NCBI GenBank assembly: GCA_012934845.2 | Contig: WNNJ02000185.1 | Coordinates: forward strand, 1-64,000 | DNA: 64,000 nucleotides | Source of the DNA: Pomphorhynchus laevis | Taxonomy: Eukaryota; Acanthocephala; Palaeacanthocephala; Echinorhynchida; Pomphorhynchidae | Direction of reading: 5' to 3' | Part shown: one piece after another, positions 52,507 through 62,829 of the stretch | Numbering within the stretch: position 1 is the first letter of the stretch | Layout: each line of letters starts with the position of its first letter | Position numbers and translations under genes: made by a program | Notes under the pieces: model-generated | Told to the model about the DNA's origin: nothing | Databases searched by the model: none | Seen by the model: only the letters and a program-made list of their open reading frames with translations

Positions 52507-54325
52507 GAGGATTTGTGCCATTATCACTTCCAATGGATGGAACGGATGGTCGGCCTGGTCCAGATTTTTGTCCTTCATCACTTGTCCAATCCATCGTTTA
52601 GTCCGTTGATACGCTTAAACGTGCCATTAATAGGTTCATCTATAATGACAGTCTTCATTGTGTGTGATGGGTTTTCAACAAGATGATGAACTGTCCCGTC
52701 TGCTTCCATATTGCCGCTACGTATGTCCTTTCGTCGGTTGTTTGCTCGAATGTTGGTTGTATTGCGTCGAACTTTGTCCTACGTATTGGACTTTACAATC
52801 TAGACACTCGTTCATATAAATCAAGTATCTCAATTTGCAGTTGTATTCATCGCCTATTGCGTATGAGAGACCCGTTATTTGAGAGGTAAACCCGAGTGAT
52901 TCGATCATGGCCATGCAATTTGCTCATCTTCGGTCTCCACAACAGCGTGATTCTTTTTTTCAGTTGTTTTCGGTGGCATGTGTTGTAGTATCCATTTGAG
53001 ATTTCCTGAGTTTCGGTATCCTATAATTGGCTTTTGTATGTTCTGTATTATTGTCGCAGGAATCTCTGAAAATACCAAATCGAATGAACGTTGGAACGAT
53101 TCCAGTAAGGGATGGAAGGTCACAATTCTCATTGCTGTTTGAATTGGTACATTCCATTGTTAGTTGGCTTTTTCTGTCTAGCTCACGAATATATGAAAAA
53201 TGTGTGAGAATCTGACGGTATGTATAACCATGTCTCTTGAACTGAACATACAGCAACGTTAGTTGTTCTTCGAAAGTTTCAGGGGTTGAACAAATTTTCA
53301 AAGCCCGGTGTGCCTCATTGCGTAAAATTACTCGTTTTGTAGGGATGTGTCTCCATTTCTAGCATAAATATACGATTTTATGCCGTCGAGTTTGTGAAAA
53401 AGCGTTGTTTCTTATTGTCCGGAAGTACTTTTATAAACAAAGCAATCGAGGAAAGGTGTACGTTGGTCGTCAGCGTAGTCAAGAGTAAATCTGAGTTTGC
53501 AATGGTTACTTAAATCACGTACAAACTCCTCAAGGCATTTTTCACTATTGTATGGCCAGACAAGTAGGATGTCATCAACATAACGCATCCGTGTAATTGG
53601 GTGATTTATACAATTCGAGAGAAACTCGTGTTCGATGTATGCCATGTAGATATATATGCCATGTAGACTGGCGTAGGTTGGCCCAAGTGGTGTTCCCATT
53701 GCAGTTCCTCGTATCTGTTGGTATAGTTGTCCTTCAAACGTGAATATATTTGATGTGAGTACTAGGCGGAGGAGGTTACAAACTTTGTCAACTTTTTCTG
53801 TATTCCAACCATATTGTAAGGCTAAAACCTTGATTGATGTGAGGCCGTTGTCTGTATTAATGGACGTAAAAAGAGATTCAACATATATAGTTGCGAATTT
53901 GTGATTTCTACATTAGCTCTTTGATTGCTCAAAACGTTGTATAAATGCATCCGTACAGCACAGGACATAGGGTGTTTCCCTTAAAATCGGATATAATACA
54001 TTGTTTAGCTATTTAGACAGCTTTTCGGTTGAAGTTACAATATTACTTATGATAGGACGACCTGGAAGTGGTAAGATACCTTTGTGTACTTTGGGAACCA
54101 GTTAAAATTTTCCAGGACGTGGATTGCACTGTATTAGCATAGGTTAAGTTTCATTATCCGTAAAGTTCAGCTTAATGGTTTTCTCTACGGCAACAGTGAT
54201 TCTATTAAACAGTATTTGCGAAGTCTTGATGTAAGCGAAATTTCGGAGGTGTTTTTTTTGCTTCAGCGATGTAATCATTTTTGTGATTACACCGTTTTTA
54301 ATCATTTTTAATCATTCATATCCTA

Positions 54326-54617
54326 AGAGTAATGCAAATATCTCACTCCAACAAAGAACTCAACACAGAAATCGAAGCAACGACACTGTGAGGTGATAAT
54401 AACGAAAACTGGAAAAATACTGGAATTCTTCCAGACAAAAAGTTGTAATAAAATTTTTTGTAAGATCTTGGAACTTCTAGATCGGAATTACAGAAAAATT
54501 GTTATACACACTGCAAAAATTTGAAATTTAACAGTAGCGACTGAAGAAGACCGCATGCGGTCGAAACGTTTCTCAAATAAAAAACGCTCAACTTCCCAGT
54601 TTCTTTTATAACAAGTT
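54326..54617 (+). repeat. PLE-2 terminal repeat, right arm
   Basis: Counterpart of the left arm in opposite orientation. It carries CTGAAGA at 54541-54547, the palindromic stem GACCGCATGCGGTC at 54549-54562, and GAAAC at 54563-54567. That is a hammerhead-like core with one extra A before stem II. Confidence 0.8.
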
Positions 54618-54639
54618 ATATATATAATATAATATAATA

Positions 54640-57600
54640 TATTATATAATTTATATTATATATTATATTATATTATCAAGTATCTTCTTATTCTAATACA
54701 AAGGATGTTATTTATTATCCATCTATAAAATAAATGCTCATAAATGCTCATGAAAAATATGTTTCCTGTACATTTATTTATGTCATCTTTACGATTTAAA
54801 TTAAAAGAAGTTTTAGTTAATGTTAATTTAATGTTCATATCACGATATATACCTTCTTTATCATTAATATTGGTTTTATTAAGTATGAGGCTACATGGAT
54901 AAATTTGTTCGCTTATTGAATAAAAATTATTAGATTTAAATATACATATATCATCAATGTATCGAAGCATATATTTCGTATATTTATATTGTTTAGATTT
55001 AGTTTTTACACAGTTATGAACAAATTCATATTCTATGAAACTTAAAAACAAGTTAGCTATAATTGGATTACTATTACCTCCCATTGGAACACTTTTTACT
55101 TGTCTAAATATAGATGTCCCTACTTTTAAATAATTTTGATTTATCAAAATATTTAAGGATTCTAATAATTTAATTTTATCCATATTTTTATATTTACTTG
55201 ATTGTTTAATTTTTGTTAGATATGCGTTATAATTATTATAACATATATATGTATATCTTTTTCCGAATATAAGATTAATTAATTAATTTGTTCATTAATT
55301 GAATAAAAATTATTAGAATTAAATACACATATACCATCAATGTATCGAAACATATATTTCATGTATTTATATTGTTTAGATTTATTTTTTACACAGTAAT
55401 GAACAAATTCATATTGTATAAAGCTTAAAAATAAGTCAGCTTCAATTGAGCCAACTTTCATTTGAACACCTTTTATTTGTCTGATTTTAAATAATTTTGA
55501 TTTATCAAATTTTTTATGGATTTTATTAATTCAATTTTATTCATATATATTTATATCCATATATATGGATATTTTAATATATGGATATTTTATCCATCTA
55601 AAATATTGATGAAATATGTCCATATTATTGAATATGGATATTCAATAATTATTTAATGTAATGTATTTTATATTTATATGGTATGCATGAATGCTCATGC
55701 GAAAATATGTTTATTGTAAATTATAATATATCATCTTTACGATATAAATTAATAATAGCTTTTAATTGATGTTAATTTAATGTTCATATCTAGATATATA
55801 CCTCTACCACCATTAATATTGATTTTGTTAAGAATAAGGCTTTCTGGATAAATTTGTTTGCTTATTGAATAAAAACTGCTAAAATTAAATACATATATCA
55901 TCAATATATCGAAACATATATTTCATATATTTATATTGTTTAGATTTAGTTTTTACACAGTTATGAACAAATTCATATTCTATAAAGCTTATAAACAAGT
56001 CTGCTATAAGTGGGCTACTATTACTCTAATTGAAATACCTTGTATTTCTTTAAATAATTTTAAATATATACGTTTAAATAATTTTGATATATAAAAATAT
56101 TTAAAGCTTATATTGATTTAATTTTATTTATATATTTATATTTAATTGATGGTCTAAATTTTGCTAGATAGGCGTTAAAGTTATTTTAGTATATATTGGT
56201 ATAAATTTTTCCAAATAAAGAGTTAATATCTGTTAAATCTAGATTTGTATAAAGCGTACTAAAATCGCACGTATTTATATTCTAAACATTTATTCCTTTT
56301 CTGTTCTAAAAATTCTTTTGTAGAATTAATACTGAAATTGTGTTACAGTGACTTGTAATAATTGTTTCTAAATTCAAATCAGTACATTCATATGTTGTGT
56401 TTATATTTAAATCATTATAATTAACTTCTTTCATCAGTTTATCATAATAAGGCTTCTTTGCATAGGAAAGCAAAGTTATTACTATCTTTATCAATAGTTG
56501 TTATTATATAGTTATCCTTTAATTTGGTAAGTTCTGTATACATATATTTATTAATTTAATTTTATTATTCTTTCCTTTTATTATTATCTTTCCTCTTTAA
56601 TCAGCTTAATAAAGATATGTATATTTATTAATAAGCTGTTATTTTTTCATTTTATGATTATTTTTCCTTTTATAATTTTGTTATTTAATTTTCTTTTAAA
56701 TTTTATCAAATATATAATCTTTCCAAATTAATTAATCAGCTTACCAAGGAAGAATTTAAGTCATTATATAACGAATAGACCGTTTTGGACTATCTTAAAA
56801 AGAACTCTGGTCCGTCTCTAAGGATAAGGATGCCTGAAGTAGTTTGGTTCGTGCACTGCCTCCACGACATGACATCCGGACCAGTTACAGGAAAAAAATT
56901 TTTAAATAAAGTTGTTTAATTAAAAACTATATTCAATAGCTGTTATTATATAGTTATGCTTTAATTTAGTAAGTTCTGTATACATATCTTTATTAATTTT
57001 ATTTTTCCTTATTTTGATTGTTATTTTCATTTTCTCTCTAATTTTATCTAATATATAAGTTTTCTAAATGTTTATCTTTGATGTATTTAAGCTTTCACTA
57101 TTAATCAGCTTACTAAAGTAATCATTTAAGTTATTATATAACGAATTGTAAATTTTATTTTTGTCGTTGTTATTATTTAATCTATATTTATACCCTTTTG
57201 ATAGCAGCTTTCTTAATTCACAATTTTCAATTAATTCTAGATTATGGGTACATATATGTTCATTTATTTTATCAAAACTAAGACTTTTACAATTGCATTC
57301 TGTTTCCATTATGTTTCTAATATTATCGTTACATATTGATTTTAATTCTTTATTATAATTACAAATTTTTCGTCCTAATGGTGGTAGGAGTTTATACCTT
57401 ATTTTAGGAATATATTTACTTAAATCTGACCCTATTATTTCTTTACTTTTAGAATTATTAAAAGTCCGGCTATATTTATGTTATCTATACATTTATTAAT
57501 GAAGTTTATGGTTAATGTATATTTTCTATTGTTATTATTAACATTTATTGTACGATTATAGTATTTTGTATTACAATAACTGTCTATTATACAACTTAGC

Positions 57601-58190
57601 CTATCATAGTCGTTAATTAATTTTTGATTTATTGAACATATGATATCTTTAGAAAAACTTCTTATATTTACATAAAGATCTTTTAGCTTATTATCACTTA
57701 AAAGTTGTTTTAATATTTCTAATTGTTCATTTATATACATATCTTTTTTAATATTTTTAACTCTATTTTTCCTATTCCTTTTATCACCATGACTTCTTGG
57801 TTTGCGTTTAACCGGATTATTATAATATAGTTGTTTATTATGTATTATACTACTTCTGCCAATTCCTTGTACCACGTCATTCAATCCTAATGGGTACATG
57901 GAATTAAGCGTTTTAATCCAAAAATCTTCTTTTTCTAATAGTTTTTGATTTAATATTGAAATGTTTTCTTGGATAATATGTTTCTTAGATAATATTGTCT
58001 TATTTTCTTCAACAATATGTTCTAAAATAAATAATTTACAATAACCTATGTCATGTCCTATTAATCTCAATTCAAAAATCTTCTCTTTCTAATAGCTTTT
58101 GATTTAATATTGTCTTATTTTCTTCAATAATATGTTCTAAAATAAATAATTCACGATATCCTATATCATGCCCTATTAATCTAATGTCCT
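54640..58190 (-). mobile_element. Naiad-like Penelope element with N-terminal GIY-YIG part (PLE-3), broken, internally duplicated
   Basis: On the minus strand the order is: GIY-YIG C-terminal part EDFWIKTLNSMYPLGLND (about 57960-57870), a basic linker, the conserved block TINFINKCIDNINIAGLL, a C-x-C motif (ECNCKSLSFDKINEHICTHN, 57309-57064), then the RT (STLYTNLDLTDINSLFGKIY near 56250, SVPMGGNSNPIIANLFLSFI and RYIDDICIFKSNN at 55183-54668). The nuclease thus lies upstream of the RT, the permuted order published for Naiad/Chlamys elements. RT segments are present in two or three overlapping partial copies, and the N-terminus is cut at about 58190 with a partial repeat. Confidence 0.82.
57435..58070 (-). 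CDS. PLE-3 N-terminal part: GIY-YIG tail and linker
   Basis: An open frame of 211 codons. The start of the nuclease (the GIY and YIG strands) is missing, but E-D-F-W-I..L....P.G-L-N-D, the last helix-turn of this nuclease type in Penelope-like elements, is clear near residue 50. A lysine/arginine-rich segment and a conserved hydrophobic block before the RT follow. Expected role: target nicking for reverse transcription. The frame ends in a stop before the C-x-C motif, so the polypeptide is broken. Confidence 0.72.
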   Translation of the reverse strand: MRLIGHDIGYCKLFILEHIVEENKTILSKKHIIQENISILNQKLLEKEDFWIKTLNSMYPLGLNDVVQGIGRSSIIHNKQLYYNNPVKRKPRSHGDKRNRKNRVKNIKKDMYINEQLEILKQLLSDNKLKDLYVNIRSFSKDIICSINQKLINDYDRLSCIIDSYCNTKYYNRTINVNNNNRKYTLTINFINKCIDNINIAGLLIILKVKK

Positions 58191-58374
58191 ATTAATGTAA
58201 TGCAGTAATATAGTAATGATCACTAGTAATCACTTTTAAATGCTCTATTTAGTCAAATTATCAATTGAACGAATGTAAATACTATTTAGCTTCGATTGAT
58301 TTTTATGATCGGAGATTGATTTTTAAAATTTTATGTTTATTTGTAAAATTGTTATTTGTTGTTTAAAATTTTAG

Positions 58375-58675
58375 AACGGAGCTAATGTTGGAAACGTTTG
58401 ATTGGAAACGTTTAATGCTTATGACACTAAGACTATGTAGGAAGGTAAATTCCGATCAGCCTGATCAGGTTAAAACATTTCAACGGGCTTTGACTAACCA
58501 ACTACGTATCGACAGAGAATCATCAATCAATTACTTGATATTGCATTCGTGTTATTTGCATTTCAAATCTGTCAATAACTATGAAGCGGGATATCAGAAG
58601 AACAGCCGACGTTCTCATGATAACATTGAGAAAACAGCTGCCATGGTTGGTTTAAAATTACCCAAAACAATTTGA
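58375..58675 (+). CDS. FMC1/LYR-motif-like protein, single coding exon
   Basis: A 96-codon frame from ATG 58385 to TGA. The C-terminus (NIEKTAAMVGLKLPK) is very close to the human FMC1 end (VEESAGLVGLKLPHQ). The middle L..Q..ID..SS..YLILHSC has the three-helix LYR-family look, with LRLCRKVN near residue 16 in the place of FMC1 LRELRYLN. FMC1 is a small mitochondrial protein linked to ATP synthase assembly. A splice acceptor AAAATTTTAG lies 10 bases before the ATG and AATAAA is at 58736. The gene lies on the same strand as ash2, 11.5 kb downstream, and is not obviously interrupted. The family call rests on recalled similarity of the C-terminal motif. Confidence 0.62.
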
Positions 58676-58903
58676 CTTTGTTATTTTATTATTACTGATT
58701 TATTATTTGAAATTATTAAATCAAGGTTTTGATTTAATAAATTAAAAGCGTGAATTAATTATTTTAATTCTACATTTTTAATTTTCAAGCTTTTAAAACA
58801 ATACATACTTATAATCCACCCATAATACAGGCATGTAGACGTTTTTTTATTTATTCAGTAAAATAACAGCATACACTTTATACTCGCTTATGACAATTTA
58901 CTC

Positions 58904-61214
58904 CAGGGTTCGTCAACCTTTTTTCGCCTTTGACCCCTTTTCATAAAGCTAGATAGCTGTGACCCCTCAAATTTCGTTTTTGCAAAAAAATATTTTTACT
59001 TATACAAATTATAAATAAAATTTAAATATGCAAATTAAGAGACTAACAAAAACAGAAAAATGTCTATTTATCCAAAGCATGTAATATAAAGTCAATGCGA
59101 TCCCTGAAATTGGTGCTTTGACGCAAGTTTTGCCATATCTGCAGTCATTATTGACATGCTCATGCGTAGGTCTCCACGTCGCTCAATGTTGAGGCGGTTT
59201 CGATATTTTGTCCACAGCAACAAAAGCTTGCTAAATCCCGCTTCAACAAGATAAGTAGTTGGAAATGGGAGCATGTACATGTGTAGCTTCGATCGAAGAA
59301 TAAGGTAATGTTCCATAATATCATGGCAGAACCAAGCTCGTCGACCAAGCTTAGAAAATTTGTTTCGCATTGACACGTCATGCTGAAGATTGACCACCTC
59401 GTCCTGAACTTCAATTGTTTGTTCATGTGGTATGCAGTCACATGGATTCACGACCTAATCTGGTATTTCCATGGCTTATAAGTCCGCAAAGCTTTTGTTC
59501 ATGTGTCATATGAGATTTGTCAAATATGATGTGTAAATGAGGATGTCATCGTCGGTTATTATGTTTGACACGATATCAAGCATAGGGAAATTGACAAATA
59601 TCTTTCGCGCCAAATTTTGCTTATGCAAAGTGAGTTTAGATATGAATGCGCCGATAGTTTCCTTTGACGATATGAGATCGGCACATTTACCTTAGAGTTT
59701 CTCAACAGAAATGTTGATCTTTTCGAATATATCACTCATAAAGTAAATGTCCTTTTTGGCTTTACACAATTCACTTCCCAATTCGTAATGTGCAAAGAAT
59801 GATGTTATAGAATCCCAAAGTTCGACAATTCTGAGTAAACAATTCCCTCTTGAAAGCCACCGAACTTCGGTATGAAACAGTAATTGATTGTATGACGCTT
59901 CGTTGTCGTTACATAATTCCTTGAAAAGACGCTCACATAGTGCATTCGACTTTATGTGGTTGATCGTTTGTATTACCGTATCCATCGACTAATGTAGTCG
60001 CTCGTTAAGTATTTTTTTGCTGCCAGATCATGTCGATGAATAATGCAATGTATCCATATAACCAACGGTACAACGCGTTTTAAATGGGCGATAAAACCAT
60101 AATGCCGTCTAAATCATTTCCGGAGCTCCATCAGTCAAACATGCGACTATATTCGAGACTGGGATATCAGTTTCGGACAAATAATCCCTCACCATCTTGA
60201 AGGGCGTCTCGTCTTTACAATCGATCGTACCTGATCGTGCAAAAAGAAATTCTTCCAAACAGTCATTTTTATCAAGAAATCGTACATACACCATTAATAT
60301 AGCTTGACTATTCTGGAATGTTGACTCATCAAGCTGGAGAGAAAATGGTCTAGTTACAAGTTTTTGAACTAACCGCTTCCATATCCCCGCTGATCTCATC
60401 AATTCTTCTAGAAATTGTGGAAGTACAGAGCGATATAGACTTGAGAATCGAAGTGGAGTCCAGATTAGTCATTTCTGCAATCACCTTATTAATCGCAGGA
60501 GCGATCACCTTTTCTCCAATTGTATGGAGCAATCCCGACATGCCAATTGTTTCCGCTATTTCGTTAGAAACAATCAACCCCGTATCGGTTTTACGTTGAG
60601 CTGATAAAAATAATTTATCCAGAGTGCCGCGGGATAAAAATGCGTCGCGTTTTGCTTTGAAGTAATCCATGGTCTTCGTGAACTCCTCCTGATGTTTCAT
60701 CTGAAAATGCTTTATTTTTGATGGGCTTAGGCTTTAGTTCGATAAAGTGGCGTGACATATCTGGCACATTGGATGTGTTGCATTGACTGGAGATGGAATG
60801 AATTCAAATTCCAAATAGTCTACAGAATATTGCCGACATTTTCTTTTTGTGCATTCCGTTTCTTGTTATTTTCGTCTAAAGGTGTTTGAATCAGTACAAT
60901 TATAGACATATAAACAATAGTTGAGATATAGAACAGAACTTAAAATATAAAAGTGTTGTGTGGGTACAATCGATTTTCTGTGTACAAAAACGAAATCTAC
61001 TTGTGAACGGTCCTCGTTTATTTAATTTTTGTCATCTATTCTGTTTGAGTCATACTTAACAGTGGACCTAATTCGACTAGGTGTGCGCCCGTCGAAAACT
61101 CCGCGGGCCCAAGAAAACTCTGTGTCCCCACCCAACTCTTACTAAATTGTCTGTAGCCCCCTGAACATTTCAGGACCCACCTGGGGGACACAGGGCTTTC
61201 GTTGACGAACTCTG
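58904..61214 (-). mobile_element. hAT transposon, ends intact, transposase decayed
   Basis: The ends are CAGGGTTCGTCAAC (58904-58917) and its counterpart reading CAGAGTTCGTCAAC on the minus strand at 61214-61201. The 8-bp target duplication ATTTACTC is perfect (58896-58903 and 61215-61222). Inside is a ZBED5/SCAND3-like transposase on the minus strand. The complete ends and exact duplicate define the borders with high certainty. Confidence 0.95.
59092..60840 (-). pseudogene. hAT transposase (ZBED5/SCAND3-like), inactivated
   Basis: In order on the minus strand: a BED-type finger (CQICHATLSN then KIKHFQMKH, about 60790-60700), MDYFKAKRDAFLSRGTLDKL, the first catalytic Asp in FSLQLDEST (about 60355), the second in ACLTDGAPEM (about 60125), VRWLSRGNCLLRIVELW, and the dimerisation/Glu motif FPTTYLVEAGFSKLLLLWTK, ending QFQGSH. 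The sense switches between at least three frames with additional in-frame stops (one in the BED finger, one right after GAPEMI), so no functional protein is made. Confidence 0.9.
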
Positions 61215-61551
61215 ATTTACTCTTTCCTATTTGACATAATTTCGAAATTATTTGCATGCAGTCACGTCTGTATAAAATATTTCATTTGATATGTAAAATG
61301 TGCCATCACCAGGACTAGCCGAAAAGCAAATTCCATTTATTGACATATAGATTTGGACAAAGGGAAATTTCACATTTCAGTTCTTATTAAAAAATGCATA
61401 TAAAATCTACAAAGGTATTATATATAATACCTTTGTTGTTTAGAAGAACTATATATAACTCATTGTGTTTTCCTTTCAAGGAGGCATAAACACCAGGCAG
61501 CATTCTATATATCCTCATCAGACCAAGAAATAGAACCGAATTATTCTCGCA
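61215..61551. other. Spacer with a dispersed repeat segment
   Basis: About 61270-61380 resembles 63771-63860 (TATAAAATATTTCATTTGAT-type start, then TAGCCGAAAAGCA and TAGATTTGGA). No coding region was recognised. Confidence 0.5.
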
Positions 61552-61922
61552 ATATTCAAAGTCGCTACGTATGCCCAGTCGTCCGATGTGTGACGACAAA
61601 CTTCAACAACGGTATACGCGTTTCGCTCTAACGGAGCTCATCAGTACCGTGACTTTAACCATTGTTAAAGTCATGTTGCATGGTTAGACTGCAATACACA
61701 CTGCCATGTACAGAGTTTATGCTAAATTCAATCCGATGATTCAAATTAAGGGTAGTTCTGTTTTTCGAGCTTTAACCACTGTTTAAGCGTGTGTTAAGGT
61801 GCCTATGGATGATTATTAAAGTCACGGTACTGATAAGCTTCGTTAGAGCCAAACCCGTATACCGTTGTGGAAGTTTATCGTGACACATAGGATGACTGGG
61901 CATACGTAGCGACTTTGAATAT
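61552..61922. repeat. About 107-bp inverted repeat around a hammerhead ribozyme
   Basis: Arms at 61552-61659 and 61816-61922 are inverted copies (CAAAGTCGCTACGTATGCCC versus GGGCATACGTAGCGACTTTG). The left arm holds an intact hammerhead on the minus strand, and the right arm a decayed one on the + strand (61824-61865). Confidence 0.88.
61609..61650 (-). ncRNA. Minimal type-I hammerhead ribozyme
   Basis: Read 5' to 3' on the minus strand: stem I ACGGTA, core CTGATGA, stem II GCTC with loop CGTTA and GAGC, core GAA, very short stem III ACGCGT, cleavage base A (GUA triplet), stem I partner TACCGT. All invariant core bases are present, and stems I (6 bp) and II (4 bp) are perfectly paired. A short stem III is typical of hammerheads found in Penelope-like elements and retrozymes. 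Predicted self-cleavage is 3' of the A at + position 61615. Confidence 0.87.
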
Positions 61923-61929
61923 AACTGGA

Positions 61930-62829
61930 CTGCTGGGTGGTTAGGAACGTCTTGGAGTGATACATAAGACTGATGTAGCTGATGATCAAAGTCCACTTAT
62001 TTAGCAGCAAATATGGATTAAAAATCAATCGTAGCCAGCTTTGGCGACTGGACCACAGTTTCAAGTGATTTTTCGCCATATCAATTTATAAAATGACGCA
62101 TTCCTTCAGGAATCCTGTGAGAAATTCAGTATCCTCGTAATCAACTGATACGCATTTGTGCCCTATATAAAGAATGACTAGAAGGTCCACACACGCAACA
62201 AGTCAGTAAAAACGCTTCTGCACCTGAGCTTCGTATAGCATCGTGAGGAATTGCTGGTGTCTTTATAGTTATCACAAAAGCAGTCGAAACGTACCCTAAC
62301 CACTTCATTTGACTGACGATGACTGCTGGGTGGTTAGGAACGTCTCGGAGTGATACGTTAGACTGATGGAGCTTATGATCAAAGTCCACTTATTTAGCAG
62401 CAAATATGGATTAAAAATCAATCGTAGCCAGCTTTGGCTCCTGGACCACAGTTTCAAGCGATTTTTCGCAATAACAATTTATAAAATGACGCATTCCTTC
62501 AGGAATCCTGTGAGAAATTCAGTGTCCTCGTAATCAACTGATACGCATTTGTGCCTTATATAAAGAATGACTAGAAGGTCCACACACGCAACAAGTCAGT
62601 AAAAACGCTTCTGCACCTGAGTTTCGTTTAGCATCGTGAGGAATTGCTGGTGTCTTTATAGTTATCACAAAAGCAGTTGAAACGTAACCTAACAACTTCA
62701 TCCGACTAACGATGACTGCTGGGTGGTTAGGAACGTCTCGGAGTGATACATTAGACTGATGGAGCTTATGATCAAAGTCCACTTATTTAGCAGCAAATAT
62801 GGATTTAAAATCAATTGTAGCCAGTTTCG
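61930..62829. repeat. 393-bp tandem array, 2.3 copies
   Basis: The anchor CTGCTGGGTGGTTAGGAACG occurs at 61930, 62323 and 62716, exactly 393 bases apart each time. Identity between units is high. The minus strand has an 82-codon open frame in both of the last two units (62141-62389 and 62534-62782) with C-x-C residues (LLTCCVCGPSSHSLY). I do not recognise it, and the frame may be accidental. GTCGAAACGTA near the unit end recalls Penelope-like 3' motifs. Confidence 0.9.

Larger units (their letters stand above)
52215..54617 (-). mobile_element. Penelope-like element with C-terminal GIY-YIG and inverted terminal repeats (PLE-2), broken
   Basis: On the minus strand the RT carries MGTPLGPTYASL and MRYVDDILLVW then TPFLDCFVYKS (53699-53412). 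A linker follows (GYTYRQILTHFSYIREL), and then a GIY-YIG start YLIYMNECLDCKVQYVGQSS (about 52830). The coding part is bounded by about 292-bp arms in opposite orientation (52215-52506 and 54326-54617), each with a hammerhead-like core. The domain order is that of classical Penelope elements. Several breaks. Confidence 0.86.

Noticed and set aside
62323-62715. 393-bp repeat unit considered as a retrozyme with its own hammerhead
   Set aside because: Only fragments such as GTCGAAACGTA are seen; no full core was found on either strand.
62141-62782. 82-codon frames repeated in the 393-bp array as a tandem gene family
   Set aside because: The repetition follows from the DNA tandem repeat itself. 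The first unit lacks the same frame and no known domain is present.
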